Shown: positions 43,652 through 52,453 of the stretch, in pieces
Position numbering within the stretch: the stretch's first letter is position 1
How the letters are laid out: each line of letters begins with the position of its first letter
Assembly: GCF_001655005.1 (NCBI RefSeq)
Contig: NZ_LXET01000041.1
Coordinates: 1-64,000 of the forward strand
Direction: 5' to 3'
Source of the DNA: Hafnia paralvei ATCC 29927
Lineage (GTDB): Bacteria > Pseudomonadota > Gammaproteobacteria > Enterobacterales > Enterobacteriaceae
Length of the DNA: 64,000 bases
Made by a program: the position numbers and the translations under genes
Notes under the pieces: model-generated
Databases searched by the model: none
What the model saw: the letters and a program-made list of their open reading frames with translations, nothing else
What the model was told of the DNA's origin: nothing

Positions 43652-44023
43652 GTGCCCTCCTCATATAAACATTTCATTATTACCACTCAGCCCAAAACCA
43701 GCGAGATGCTGTTCAATAGTGGCATTGGCATCATACTTTGTAATTCATTAATCAACTTCTCGCCGGCCTCATATAATCCAGCTAACGGCATCGTTATCTG
43801 AGGGCGCTAAGCATAAGAAGCCGCTGGCTGCTTAAGTCGAAACTTTTAGCTGCCATCATCAGCTAAACAATAATAGTTGTCATTACTCAAAGGGATCATG
43901 ACACAGTGTTAACTATTTAGACAAAAGTGATATTTAATTGGCTATATCAGATGCACCTAAGTTTACCTTAATGTTTAGTATATAAGATTACCCCATATCG
44001 AGTCTGGCTAGCGTGGAAATCAA
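43652..44023. other. Non-coding region before the cytochrome b gene
   Basis: About 370 AT-rich bases with no supported gene on either strand. It holds the ribosome-binding region of the ABM gene on the left and presumably the promoter of the cytochrome gene on the right. Confidence 0.4.
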
Positions 44024-44602
44024 ATGTCTATATCAACGTTAATAGGTAACTTTTGGCATTTCTTAGGTTTATATCAAAAGTTCTTTTTGCGATGCCTGCA
44101 CATAGCCATTGCAATTCTTGTTATCACTCAAATACTCAATAGCAATGGCATGGGGTTTACACCAACGCAGCAAGTTCGCTCCGATCTGTTGACTGAGTTT
44201 TTCACGTGGATGCATATTGCCATCGGAATTGCTTTACTATGTTTATGCGTCGCGCTGGTCGTCTATTGCTTAGCAACCCGAGGTTTTCGTTATTTCTATC
44301 CCTATCTGTGGGGCGATTTCACCCAAATTAGACGCGATCTAAAAACGATAACCCGTTTCAAACTGCCTGAAAGTGAACCTAGAGGTCTGGCTACCTGCGT
44401 ACAGGGCTTGGGCCTAGGAGCCTTATCACTCGTCGTTATCTCAGGCTTTACATGGTTTGTTTTATGGAGACTCAATTCAGCGTGGGCCGTAGATATGAAG
44501 GATATCCACAAATCCCTTACAGGACTTATTGAGTTCTATATCGTCGCACATGGTTCAATGGGAATATTGCACTTCATTATGTGGCGCTTTGGTAAGCAAT
44601 AA
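44024..44602 (+). CDS. Cytochrome b561-like membrane protein
   Basis: A 192-residue, four-helix inner membrane protein resembling the cytochrome b561/b6 domain. Histidines suited to bind two haems occur in the helices: LHIAIAILV, MHIAIGIAL, and in the last part VAHGSMGILHFIMW. Members transfer electrons from quinol to a partner; no partner gene (such as a periplasmic YceI or a hydrogenase) is adjacent. Function and donor are open. Confidence 0.72.
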   Translation: MSISTLIGNFWHFLGLYQKFFLRCLHIAIAILVITQILNSNGMGFTPTQQVRSDLLTEFFTWMHIAIGIALLCLCVALVVYCLATRGFRYFYPYLWGDFTQIRRDLKTITRFKLPESEPRGLATCVQGLGLGALSLVVISGFTWFVLWRLNSAWAVDMKDIHKSLTGLIEFYIVAHGSMGILHFIMWRFGKQ

Positions 44603-44665
44603 TTCGATCTCACTAAGCCAACGTAGAGTGCTCACTGCCCTATTTTATCACTATCAGGGGATTCA

Positions 44666-45934
44666 CTAGTGAGCCATAACAATAGGGAGATCGCTAAATC
44701 TCGTTGTATAGGCTGGCGAAAGCATACTTCGCTTCATCTGCCAGCCTTTTTGAATGCCTTGTCCGGCAAACCACACCCTCCCGCGACCTTTCTTATTTAT
44801 CTCGTCGAGAACGTTCATTAGCGCTTCACTATTTGGCTTGGGGCCGAACTCATCAAACAAGTTGAGTTGTAAGACTCCTTGATCATAAAAATCACCAAGC
44901 ACGACCCCCGCTTTTTGATAACGCTTATCTGGCTGCCAAATTTTCGCTAAACAGGCGAGCGCCTGCTTGACGATATCTCGCGTGTCATTGGTGGGGGTTT
45001 CGAGCTGGGCCGATGCTGAATTTCCGTAATATGGATGCCGTTCCGCAAATGGTGATGTTTTAATGAAGGCGCTCACATGCTTGCAGAATTGACTTTCTCC
45101 TCTGAGCTTTTCAGCGGCCCTTTCTGCATAGCTACAGATAGCCTCTTTCATATCCTGATACTCAGTAATGTGATGACCAAAGCTGCGACTACATAGAATC
45201 TGTTGCTTCGTGGGAAGCATCTCCTCAATGCCCAAACATGATTCACCTCGTAATTCACGCACCGTTCTCTCAAGAACTACGCTGTAATTACGTCGTACAT
45301 AGGCTAAATTCATATCAGCCAATTTTAGTGCTGTATCAACCCCTATTGTTCGCAGCGATTTAGATAGCCTTCTGCCAACGCCCCAAATCGTTTCCACTGG
45401 CATGAGAGCCATCAATTTTCTCTGCCGCAGTTCGTTGGTCAAAACAACAACACCACCGGTCTTACCCCATTGTTTCGCCGCATGGTTAGCCAATTTCGCC
45501 AGCGTTTTGGTTGGGGCAATCCCTACTCCCACGGTGAGATGGGTTCCCCACCAAATTTGCTCTCGAATCTCACGCCCATAGCCGTCAAGATCTCGGCAAT
45601 GATTCACACCACGCAGATCCAGAAATGCCTCGTCGATCGAATACAACTCCACGTGCGGAGCCATCTCTTCAAGCAAGGACATAACCCGTCGACTCATGTC
45701 ACCATACAAAGAATAATTGCTACTAAACACATGGACGCCGTGTTGTTCACATAGCTGGCGCAGCTTGAAGTATGGCGTCCCCATAGTGATGCCGAGCTTT
45801 TTAGCCTCAACGGAACGAGCGATCACACAGCCATCATTATTCGATAGAACAACGATAGGCTGGCCACGTAAATCGGGGCGAAACGCCGTCTCACAGCTGG
45901 CATAAAAGCTATTGACGTCAACAAGAGCAAACAC
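44666..45934 (-). CDS. umuC: UmuC, catalytic subunit of DNA polymerase V
   Basis: A 422-residue Y-family translesion polymerase, the same length as E. coli UmuC. Palm motifs are ALVDVNSFYASCE at the start and ELYSIDEAFLDL (catalytic acidic residues). It copies past damaged bases with UmuD'2 and RecA. It starts immediately at the end of umuD, in a two-gene SOS operon under a LexA box. Confidence 0.95.
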   Translation of the reverse strand: MFALVDVNSFYASCETAFRPDLRGQPIVVLSNNDGCVIARSVEAKKLGITMGTPYFKLRQLCEQHGVHVFSSNYSLYGDMSRRVMSLLEEMAPHVELYSIDEAFLDLRGVNHCRDLDGYGREIREQIWWGTHLTVGVGIAPTKTLAKLANHAAKQWGKTGGVVVLTNELRQRKLMALMPVETIWGVGRRLSKSLRTIGVDTALKLADMNLAYVRRNYSVVLERTVRELRGESCLGIEEMLPTKQQILCSRSFGHHITEYQDMKEAICSYAERAAEKLRGESQFCKHVSAFIKTSPFAERHPYYGNSASAQLETPTNDTRDIVKQALACLAKIWQPDKRYQKAGVVLGDFYDQGVLQLNLFDEFGPKPNSEALMNVLDEINKKGRGRVWFAGQGIQKGWQMKRSMLSPAYTTRFSDLPIVMAH

Positions 45935-46353
45935 TATCGCGCCTCATTAATTACAAATTTCACTACACCAAATGTTTCGAGATCCTCCCCCTCGTGAAGC
46001 TCAATCGGCGGGTAAGCGGGATTTTCAGCCAGAAGCCTCGTTCTAGGGTGCGTGACATAGCGTTTTACGGTGAACTCACCACCAAGACACGCAATGATAA
46101 TGTCGTTGTGCTTAGGCCTGATACTCGAATCCACCAGCAATAACGAGCCGTCAAAAATACCGATCCCTACCATCGAGTCTCCAGCGACACGAACAAAATA
46201 GGTCGCGGCGGGATGTGCAATCAGCAGCTCATTTAGATCAATAGGCTTATCGATGTAATCCGCGGCGGGGCTTGGAAAACCGGCAGGTACACGATCGTCA
46301 TAGAGAGGCAGTGGGATTGCCTGCTGGGAAACGGTGGCTGGATAAAATTTCAT
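45934..46353 (-). CDS. umuD: UmuD, self-cleaving subunit of DNA polymerase V
   Basis: A 139-residue LexA-like S24 peptidase family protein. RecA-stimulated self-cleavage should occur at Ala24-Gly25 (VPAGFPSPAADY); E. coli has Cys-Gly there. The catalytic Ser60 is in GDSMVGIG and the Lys in EFTVKRY. The stop codon overlaps the umuC start by one base. A LexA box lies just upstream. Confidence 0.94.
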   Translation of the reverse strand: MKFYPATVSQQAIPLPLYDDRVPAGFPSPAADYIDKPIDLNELLIAHPAATYFVRVAGDSMVGIGIFDGSLLLVDSSIRPKHNDIIIACLGGEFTVKRYVTHPRTRLLAENPAYPPIELHEGEDLETFGVVKFVINEAR

Positions 46354-46369
46354 AACGTCAAACCAATAT

Positions 46370-46385
46370 ATGTATATGCATACAG
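46370..46385 (-). promoter_or_regulatory. LexA box of umuDC
   Basis: On the minus strand CTGTATGCATATACAT keeps the CTGT half and most of the alternating AT core; only the last base of the CAG half deviates. It is 17 bases before the umuD start, as expected for a tight SOS promoter. Confidence 0.88.
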
Positions 46386-46591
46386 TATAATACTTGGTTT
46401 CAGTTATGAGAAGAGGTCGCTAGTGAGATAACCAGCGACGTAGAAGGAAAGTTCTGATTAGAAAGGAGTTAAATATTTCGTACGGAGGCTTGTCTTGATT
46501 AGCCAACGTCAGCCTGCAGAAAAATACCTAGCTCGAAAACATCCATTTAATCATTCAGATACATTCATGAATATCTCGTTTTATCACAACA

Positions 46592-47188
46592 TCAGAGTTT
46601 CTTCTGCAGTAAAACCGGAGTTATTTTATTTATATAAATTGAATTATCTGGTATATCTGATAACACCAAAGCCTGAGCTCCGATTGTTACATTATTACCT
46701 ATCTTAATAACATCAGATATAATACATGCATTAGCACCAATATCGACATTATTACCAATGTTTATTGAATAGTGACTTCCATTTATATTTTTCACTCCAA
46801 TGGTAACACCTTGTTTAATAGATACATTATCTCCAATAACCGCAAAATTTGTTATCACAACATTCGAGAAATGATTTATCCAAGGATTGTCTCCAATAAT
46901 AGCCCCTAGCATTATATCCACATTGAAGTTTGAAATTAGGTCTCTATTTATTCTTTTTGCTACTTTTTTATAATTTCGATTACCACTGAGATACATCGCA
47001 TTTGCTAATCTCCACCAAAACCAGAAAATCGCATTCATATTTGTACTTTTTTTAGACTTCCTATACTCTTTAAATAGCCTTAGCCAAGAAAACTTATATT
47101 TCCCTTTTAATATTTCAGTTTCCCATGACTTTCTTAAATCACTATTTATATTTGAAATTAGATATAAAAAAACAAAGAAGAGTTTCAT
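46592..47188 (-). CDS. Hexapeptide-repeat acyltransferase (serine acetyltransferase-like), AT-rich
   Basis: A 198-residue left-handed beta-helix enzyme. An N-terminal helical region with aromatic residues (AIFWFWWRLANAMYLSG) precedes repeated hexads (VIGDNVSIKQGVTIGVKN ... INIGNNVDIGANACIISDVIKIGNNVTIGAQALVLSDIP). It resembles CysE-like O-acetyltransferases used in surface polysaccharide synthesis. Codon use is strikingly AT-rich (many AAT, ATA, TTA), unlike the neighbours, so it was probably acquired by transfer. No glycan genes adjoin it. Confidence 0.78.
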   Translation of the reverse strand: MKLFFVFLYLISNINSDLRKSWETEILKGKYKFSWLRLFKEYRKSKKSTNMNAIFWFWWRLANAMYLSGNRNYKKVAKRINRDLISNFNVDIMLGAIIGDNPWINHFSNVVITNFAVIGDNVSIKQGVTIGVKNINGSHYSINIGNNVDIGANACIISDVIKIGNNVTIGAQALVLSDIPDNSIYINKITPVLLQKKL

Positions 47189-47305
47189 ATGATTGTTTAT
47201 TTTAATTAGCTAAATTAATAAGTTAGAATAATATCTGTTCAAAAAAATAATGCAATGTAATTTTGTGAGAAATGGTATAGCTAATCACTCTGTAATCAGC
47301 AAGTG

Positions 47306-47346
47306 GTGCCGGAATTCTCCTAGTAAATGGCATTGAACTCCGGCAC
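47306..47346 (-). terminator. Hairpin downstream of the cold-shock-domain gene
   Basis: GTGCCGGAATTC pairs with GAACTCCGGCAC with a single G-T pair, loop of 17. No strong T-run. Confidence 0.5.
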
Positions 47347-47365
47347 AGGTGCAGCCTGAATTATT

Positions 47366-47848
47366 TCAGACTTTCAACAATTTCACCGTGGCGTCCACAT
47401 CTATCTCATCTTCTGAGAAGATCAGCGTCTCTCCTTGGAAGGTTGTGATCGCCAGTTTTTTCAGCGTACGCATTTCATCTGGTTTAGCGGCTGATTTCGG
47501 CTTGATATTATTCATCAATATCCCCACAGACAGCACCGTATTCTCTTTATCAATACGGCTATCCGCAGGCACTTCTTCGCTATAAACCAGATAGGATTTG
47601 ATTGAGGTAAGCTTAAGCCGCTCGCCTGCAATATAGATATATTTACTTTCCGGTATAACCTTTACCGCATAAGCCGATAAGCCTTTGTTATTCGTGGTGG
47701 GCTCGAAAGTCACCGCCGCATCTTTCTTAATCAGATCAGGATTGGCGACCTTAATCACATGAAAATAGCGGTTATCACCGTTTTCATCTTTGATAAATCC
47801 AAAACCTTTATCTTTAAACCACGTTGTGATCGTTCCATTCATCGCCAT
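47366..47848 (-). CDS. Protein with N-terminal cold-shock domain
   Basis: A 160-residue protein. The first 65 residues form a cold-shock domain with the RNP1 motif DKGFGFIKDENGDNRYFHV (classical K-G-F-G-F-I) and a degenerate RNP2. The remaining part is a separate domain without an obvious family, rich in Lys and Val. It could bind RNA or single-stranded DNA. Single gene; a hairpin follows. Confidence 0.8.
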   Translation of the reverse strand: MAMNGTITTWFKDKGFGFIKDENGDNRYFHVIKVANPDLIKKDAAVTFEPTTNNKGLSAYAVKVIPESKYIYIAGERLKLTSIKSYLVYSEEVPADSRIDKENTVLSVGILMNNIKPKSAAKPDEMRTLKKLAITTFQGETLIFSEDEIDVDATVKLLKV

Positions 47849-48107
47849 TATCGCCTACTTAATTGTTTATCTACTCAGTTTTTACAGCGCGCAGTGTAAA
47901 GCACAATGGCTGCGCAGACTATGCATTTGGTTTACGAGACTGAAAATCGCAGACAGGTACCCGCATTTGAGATGAAATTCTGACATCTCTGGCCTATGCG
48001 GCTAGCTATCCAGAATGAATCTGTGTTTGCCTTGAACTCGCTGGGCATAAAAATGTAATGAAAAGCCCAGAAGGACTTTTCATATATGAGCACCAGTAAA
48101 ACGTTAA

Positions 48108-48647
48108 TTACCACATCAAATCATCAGGCACTTTAAAATCAGCATACGGATCGTCTTCATCCTGCTCTTCCTGACTCAGTGCACTATTTAATACGATACT
48201 GCTCGCATCTCGCTGGGCAATTTTATCAGCGACGCTCGCGGGAATGATTGCATACTGGCTCTCCCCGCTGCTATCAATCACCAAACGGGCAATGGCGAGG
48301 CGACCGCTAATCAGTTGGGCTTGTGTGACCTTATCCACCTCTATTTTTTTAATGACGTTATTGTCTGTGAAATTGAAGCCAATATCGCCTTTTGAAATGT
48401 CGATTTTGTTCATTTCAATAAGCTGTTTCACCTGAGCTTTATATTCTTTAGACAAAGCGGCCTGCTTTTGTTGCTCGCTGAGCTGTTTATCACGCTCAAG
48501 CTGTGCTTTCTTATTCTCTTCTACCGCTTCTCTTGCTTCACGCGCCTGCACCCGTGATTTTTTAGCCGTTTTCTGGACTTTGGCCATTTTTTTGCTGGTC
48601 ACTAATCCCGCTTTTAGCATCTGCTCTTGTAAGGTGAGTTTTGTCAT
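48108..48647 (-). CDS. yaiL: YaiL, DUF2058 nucleoprotein/polynucleotide-associated protein
   Basis: A 179-residue, highly charged protein of the DUF2058 family, the same length as E. coli YaiL. The start MTKLTLQEQMLKAGLVTSKKMAKVQKTAKKSRVQAREA at 48647 is canonical; the longer frame to 48740 is unlikely. A coiled-coil segment (EENKKAQLERDKQLSEQQKQAALSKEYKAQ) precedes a globular half. It is associated with polynucleotides in name; function is not proven. Confidence 0.9.
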   Translation of the reverse strand: MTKLTLQEQMLKAGLVTSKKMAKVQKTAKKSRVQAREAREAVEENKKAQLERDKQLSEQQKQAALSKEYKAQVKQLIEMNKIDISKGDIGFNFTDNNVIKKIEVDKVTQAQLISGRLAIARLVIDSSGESQYAIIPASVADKIAQRDASSIVLNSALSQEEQDEDDPYADFKVPDDLMW

Positions 48648-48827
48648 TTTGCTGTCTAAATCCGTTGAATAATTTACGGGATTATACCTGTATTCCTTGA
48701 GGCTATGCCAGATTGTAGAGGTGTTTATCGACGCTGCCACCAGATGGTTCTCAATGCCGGATGCGGTTGCACGGAGGTAAAGCCTGTAATCAAGAGCTCA
48801 CAGGCGCGCCGCATGTGGCGGTGTGGT

Positions 48828-49688
48828 TTACAGCGACGTTTTCAGGGCTGATATTAGGAAACTGACCGGTTCATCCGGCGGAACATCCTGACGCAGGATG
48901 ATGTGTAAAGGCGTGACACGGTGGGTGCCGTGGCTGAGGGGCAATGGTTTCAGTATGCCTGCCGCCAATTGTTGGTGAATATAGGCCTGCGGCAGCCAGC
49001 CATATCCAAGACCGGCCACGACAGCGCCTGCCGCCGCATCCAGAGTGGAGAAATCCCAGTTGTGGCTATCCCCTGAGGCCGTTTTACCGCCATCTGCTAT
49101 TTGTACCCGTGGCCAATTGCCGAGTAGTGCTTCGGTCAACGTGCCGGATACCGACAGCAGCGGATGATCGCGATGTGCCACGGCAATAAAATCCACGTTC
49201 ATTAGCCACTCTCCCCGGCCGGTAATATTTTGCCGGTCGGTCACGATCATCACGTCAGCATCGTCCACTGCGGGCATGGTGGGGAACATGCTCTCTGTGA
49301 CTTCCGTTAGCCTCACCCGAATATGCGGCCAGCGTTGTTGGAATTGTTGCAGAGCAGAGAATAGGCGCTCCCGAGGATAGATAACGTCCACCACCAAATT
49401 AAGCTGCGATCGCATCCCTTCTTGCAGAGTCGCTGCCTGAGCCTCCACATAACTAAATGTTTTCAGGAGTGGGCGTACTTGGCGCAGCAGCGTGACCCCG
49501 GTTGGGGTTAATACAGTACGGCGCCCTTCTGGAACCAACAGCGTCACGCCCAGTAGCGTCTGGAGTTGCGCGAGATTATAGCTAATAGAAGACTGGCTTC
49601 GGTGTAGCGTATCGGCGGCACGTGCAAAGCTTCCGGTGGTGAAGACACAATCCAGAATTGCCCATTGTTCCAACGTGGTTCTATTCAT
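48828..49688 (-). CDS. LysR-family regulator divergent from padC
   Basis: A 286-residue LysR regulator. HTH segment: LDCVFTTGSFARAADTLHRSQSSISYNLAQLQTLLGV. It is divergently transcribed from the phenolic acid decarboxylase gene with a 97-base gap that contains two ATTAGAYTAAT boxes, so it is the likely phenolic-acid-responsive activator of padC. The widely known Bacillus/Lactobacillus regulator PadR is an unrelated family. Confidence 0.85.
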   Translation of the reverse strand: MNRTTLEQWAILDCVFTTGSFARAADTLHRSQSSISYNLAQLQTLLGVTLLVPEGRRTVLTPTGVTLLRQVRPLLKTFSYVEAQAATLQEGMRSQLNLVVDVIYPRERLFSALQQFQQRWPHIRVRLTEVTESMFPTMPAVDDADVMIVTDRQNITGRGEWLMNVDFIAVAHRDHPLLSVSGTLTEALLGNWPRVQIADGGKTASGDSHNWDFSTLDAAAGAVVAGLGYGWLPQAYIHQQLAAGILKPLPLSHGTHRVTPLHIILRQDVPPDEPVSFLISALKTSL

Positions 49689-49700
49689 AATGATTCACTT

Positions 49701-49761
49701 ATTAGATTAATATCATCATAAATTAGCGCTATTCATCAAAATATTAAAGCATTAGACTAAT
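49701..49761. promoter_or_regulatory. Paired ATTAGAYTAAT operator boxes in the padC intergenic region
   Basis: ATTAGATTAAT (49701-49711) and ATTAGACTAAT (49751-49761) are near-identical palindromic boxes 50 bases apart in the short LysR-padC gap. They fit a LysR recognition plus activation site pair. Inferred from position and symmetry only. Confidence 0.55.
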
Positions 49762-49785
49762 TTTATCGAACAGAGGAGACCTGAA

Positions 49786-50292
49786 ATGAGCAACTTTGAT
49801 AAACATGATTTAAGCGGTTTTGTCGGTAAACATCTGGTGTACACCTACGATAACGGCTGGAACTACGAAATTTATGTCAAAAATGAACAAACCTTGGACT
49901 ACCGTATTCACAGCGGTTTGGTAGGGAATCGTTGGGTCAAAGATCAGCGGGCTTATATTGTCCGCGTGGGTAAGGATATTTACAAAATATCCTGGACGGA
50001 GCCAACCGGGACGGATGTGAGCTTAATTGTCAACCTGGGGGATAAACTCTTCCATGGCACTATTTTCTTCCCACGTTGGGTGATGAATAACCCCGAAAAA
50101 ACGGTTTGTTTCCAGAATGACCATATTCCGCTGATGAATCAGTACCGTGATACTGGTCCGGCTTATCCGACGGAGGTTATTGATGAATTTGCCACCATCA
50201 CCTTTATTCGTGACTGCGGTGCGAATAATGATGATGTGATTGCCTGCGCGGCGAGTGAATTGCCGGAGAATTTTCCAGATAATCTGCGTTAA
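49786..50292 (+). CDS. padC: Phenolic acid decarboxylase
   Basis: A 168-residue cofactor-free decarboxylase turning ferulate, p-coumarate and caffeate into vinyl phenols, detoxifying plant phenolics. The family residues are visible: Tyr pair in LVYTYDNGWNYEIYV, Arg in LDYRIHSGLVGNRWVKDQ and the catalytic Glu in SWTEPTGTDVSL. GAGGAGA precedes the ATG. It is likely activated by the divergent LysR protein and ends in a strong terminator. Confidence 0.95.
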   Translation: MSNFDKHDLSGFVGKHLVYTYDNGWNYEIYVKNEQTLDYRIHSGLVGNRWVKDQRAYIVRVGKDIYKISWTEPTGTDVSLIVNLGDKLFHGTIFFPRWVMNNPEKTVCFQNDHIPLMNQYRDTGPAYPTEVIDEFATITFIRDCGANNDDVIACAASELPENFPDNLR

Positions 50293-50311
50293 ATAACAAC
50301 CCGTTAAATTT

Positions 50312-50350
50312 AAAAGAAACCGTCGTAGTGAGCGGTTTCTTTTGTTTTGC
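50312..50350 (+). terminator. Terminator of padC
   Basis: AAAAGAAACCG pairs with CGGTTTCTTTT, followed by GTTTTG. Confidence 0.9.
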
Positions 50351-50462
50351 TACTAAACCGGAACGTTGCCATTCAACCGCAAGTTTGAGCACCGTTATTC
50401 CTACTAGCGGTACGGTGGATTGACTGTGCTATCCTCCCGTTTAATTTGTCAGGAGGGAAACA

Positions 50463-50741
50463 ATGCATATAGACACCAAACTTAGACTAGCGTCTCTTTT
50501 CTACCTCATCGTTGCATATGCCATCGCCCTGCCATTGATGGCTCTTTTTACAGATCTGGTGATAACCGGCAGCATTATTGATATATGGAGGGGTTCATAC
50601 TCATTTGCAGAACTGCTAAGCTTCCGTAAAATTCTTTTCCTAAAATTCGCCGGATTAGGTGCTGTTCTTGGCTTTTTCTACTGGCTATTTTTCTATAGAA
50701 AATACAGACATCACGACCCGCTGGACAAATATTTTAAATAA
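50463..50741 (+). CDS. Small inner membrane protein of 92 residues, unknown
   Basis: Three likely membrane segments: LASLFYLIVAYAIALPLMALF, ITGSIIDIW (weaker) and FLKFAGLGAVLGFFYWLFFY, with a basic C-terminus. An AGGAGGGAAAC site precedes the ATG. The family was not recognised; size and topology would fit immunity-like or regulatory membrane proteins, but nothing confirms that. Confidence 0.68.
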   Translation: MHIDTKLRLASLFYLIVAYAIALPLMALFTDLVITGSIIDIWRGSYSFAELLSFRKILFLKFAGLGAVLGFFYWLFFYRKYRHHDPLDKYFK

Positions 50742-50956
50742 TCACTGGCACTGTGTGCTGGTCTAATCCTGCATTAAATATGGGGCTTTTTGAACTGCCA
50801 TAATTACGACTATGGTATTGGCCAGAGATACGCCCCCACGCTTCGCTCCATGGCCAGTAGAAACTGGCAACTATCTTAAGGATCTGGCAAGCAACAAAAT
50901 CGATTAAAGCCAGTAACTCTTTCTATAGAAAGAGGAGTAAATTAATTGCTTAAATA
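50742..50956. other. Gap with no recognised feature
   Basis: About 215 bases between the 92-residue membrane protein and the lipoprotein gene. I see no convincing frame or hairpin. Confidence 0.4.
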
Positions 50957-51118
50957 CTAGTAACCCGCGGCTTTATTAGCAGCCTTTATACGTTTGTTTC
51001 TTGCATCCTGTTCTTGTTTATCTGTAGCTTGCATTATCCCGCTGGCAGCATCTACCCAATCATTTGCAGTACAACCTGATAATCCCATGCCCAGCATAAG
51101 TGCAAACACATACTTCAT
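50957..51118 (-). CDS. Tiny lipoprotein of 53 residues
   Basis: Read on the minus strand from an ATG at 51118: MKYVFALMLGMGLSGCTAND, then a hydrophilic, Gln/Lys/Ala-rich tail ending at a TAG at 50957. The lipobox LSGC puts the lipidated cysteine at residue 16, and Asn19-Asp20 do not give an inner-membrane retention signal at position +2 (Thr), so outer-membrane sorting is expected. GGAG lies seven bases upstream. It is not homologous to a family I know; it sits next to the icd integration scar. Confidence 0.7.
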   Translation of the reverse strand: MKYVFALMLGMGLSGCTANDWVDAASGIMQATDKQEQDARNKRIKAANKAAGY

Positions 51119-51359
51119 TTTAGCTCCATCATCTCATGCTTGTATCAATAACGTCCGCGTAATACTCAATATATTCAACGCTTAGTAATAACTTTAACTA
51201 AGAATGGCATCATGGGCAAGATGAGGTTTTCAACGCAGGCTATATAATCACAAGCGATAATTTAGAGCTTAATTAATCTTATTTATTTGATACCCTATCG
51301 GAATTGAGTAAAAAGCGGTCGCACTAGGCTCCCGTTGACATATTTAGTATTTACCCGAT
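51119..51359. other. AT-rich gap before the icd-like remnant
   Basis: About 240 bases without a gene. It contains the lipoprotein promoter and the sequence flanking the decayed attachment site. Confidence 0.4.
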
Positions 51360-51444
51360 TATATGTGCTTAATAATCGCGCTACTAAACCATTGACATTT
51401 CAGCAGCTTAGCTGCCTTCTAGCTGACATTCGAAGTCATAGGTG
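51360..51444 (-). pseudogene. Decayed duplicate of the icd 3' end (phage attachment-site remnant)
   Basis: This 85-base stretch aligns with the last 84 bases of icd (52454-52537) in the same orientation with about ten substitutions and one inserted base. The shared blocks GTGCTTAATAATCGCG and CTTCTAGCTGAC and TTCGAAGTCATAGGT are unmistakable. The insertion shifts the frame and brings in a TAA. Phages of the phage 21/e14 type integrate in this part of icd and restore the gene with their own copy, leaving the original end displaced; this looks like such a displaced end. Confidence 0.85.
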
Positions 51445-51606
51445 TACTTTTTAGTACGGGCGGTAATTATCTGCACCCGCGTGGTTTACACTGAGGGGAT
51501 CACGATGGTTCGGTGGCCTGCTGGTGATTTTGGTGTTAGCCAGTCGGACGCGTTAAGGGCGGCATGGCCGTAATATAATGCTCAAGTCATAATGTAAGGA
51601 TTAAAG

Positions 51607-52065
51607 ATGGAAATAAGCTGGAAGGCATTGCGGGGCAGCAGCCTTAGCGCACGGCAGCTGCATGATATTCTGGCACTGCGCATCGCGGTTTTTGTCGTGG
51701 AGCAGACGTGCCCTTTTCAGGATATTGACGGACAGGATCTGCCTGAGAGTACCCTCCACGTTGCTGGCTACAGCAACGAAAAGCTTGTCGCCTACGCCAG
51801 GGTGCTGCATGTGGATGACTCTCCGGATGCGGCTAAAATCACGCGGGTGATTGTTGATGATACATTCAGGGGGCAGAGGCTGGGCGCCAGGCTAATGGAA
51901 GAAACGATGTCCCTTATCCACGATCATGCGCCACGCAAGGCGATAAAGCTCTCGGCGCAGTCTCACCTCGTCAGATTCTATGAAGGATTCGGGTTTAAAA
52001 CAGCGTCCAGTGAATATCTGGATGACGGCATCCCCCATAAGGACATGGTGTATACGGACGCCTGA
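51607..52065 (+). CDS. ElaA family GNAT acetyltransferase inside the icd scar
   Basis: A 152-residue GNAT protein related to E. coli ElaA: LALRIAVFVVEQTCPFQDIDGQDL, YARVL, ITRVIVDDTFRGQRLGARLMEETM (acetyl-CoA loop) and FYEGFGFKTASSEYLDDGIPHKDM. It is somewhat GC-richer than its flanks. AAGGATTAAAG precedes the ATG. Found at a phage attachment site rather than at the E. coli elaA locus, so it is probably cargo of the former element. Substrate unknown. Confidence 0.87.
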   Translation: MEISWKALRGSSLSARQLHDILALRIAVFVVEQTCPFQDIDGQDLPESTLHVAGYSNEKLVAYARVLHVDDSPDAAKITRVIVDDTFRGQRLGARLMEETMSLIHDHAPRKAIKLSAQSHLVRFYEGFGFKTASSEYLDDGIPHKDMVYTDA

Positions 52066-52417
52066 GTCTTACCGCGCCTGACGGCTCGACGTCGCCTACT
52101 GGCGCTGTACTGACTGGCAAGGATTTTTGATAAACAAGAGACAGCAGAAGCGTTGCAGCCAAGATACTGGCAATGACGGCCGCACAGATACCGGCGTGCT
52201 TCCGTTCACGCGGCTGGACTCTCGGTACAGCCCCGTCCGTTACTGCAAGTAGGCGGCAGGGATAATGAGAAAGTGATTGTATCAGCGGATTCAGAACGCA
52301 GGAAAGCAGCGCCCTTGTTAACGTACAGACCTGCTTACTGAGGTTTCAACGGCTTTTTAGATTAAAAATCTGGTCAGACCCGCTACGCGCGAGTTTTTTC
52401 GCGTGTCGACAGGAAAC

Positions 52418-52442
52418 AACGGGGCATTAACAGCCCCGTTTA
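52418..52442 (-). terminator. Terminator of icd
   Basis: AACGGGGC pairs with GCCCCGTT around seven bases, with a weak T-run on the minus strand (GTTGTTTCC). Confidence 0.7.
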
Positions 52443-52453
52443 CATTTGCATTA

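Larger units (their letters stand above)
51445..52453. mobile_element. About 1 kb remnant of an element integrated at icd
   Basis: The interval between the displaced icd end and intact icd carries only an ElaA-like acetyltransferase gene and non-coding debris. Near 52070-52170 the minus strand has an open stretch with a hydrophobic segment (AAVIASILAATLLLSLVYQ), which may be a broken gene. No integrase remains. Interpreted as the scar of a deleted prophage or island, on the basis of the duplicated icd end. Confidence 0.65.

Noticed and set aside
46495..46707. 70-codon plus-strand frame next to the AT-rich acyltransferase
   Set aside because: Overlaps the acyltransferase end, low-complexity composition and no ribosome-binding site.
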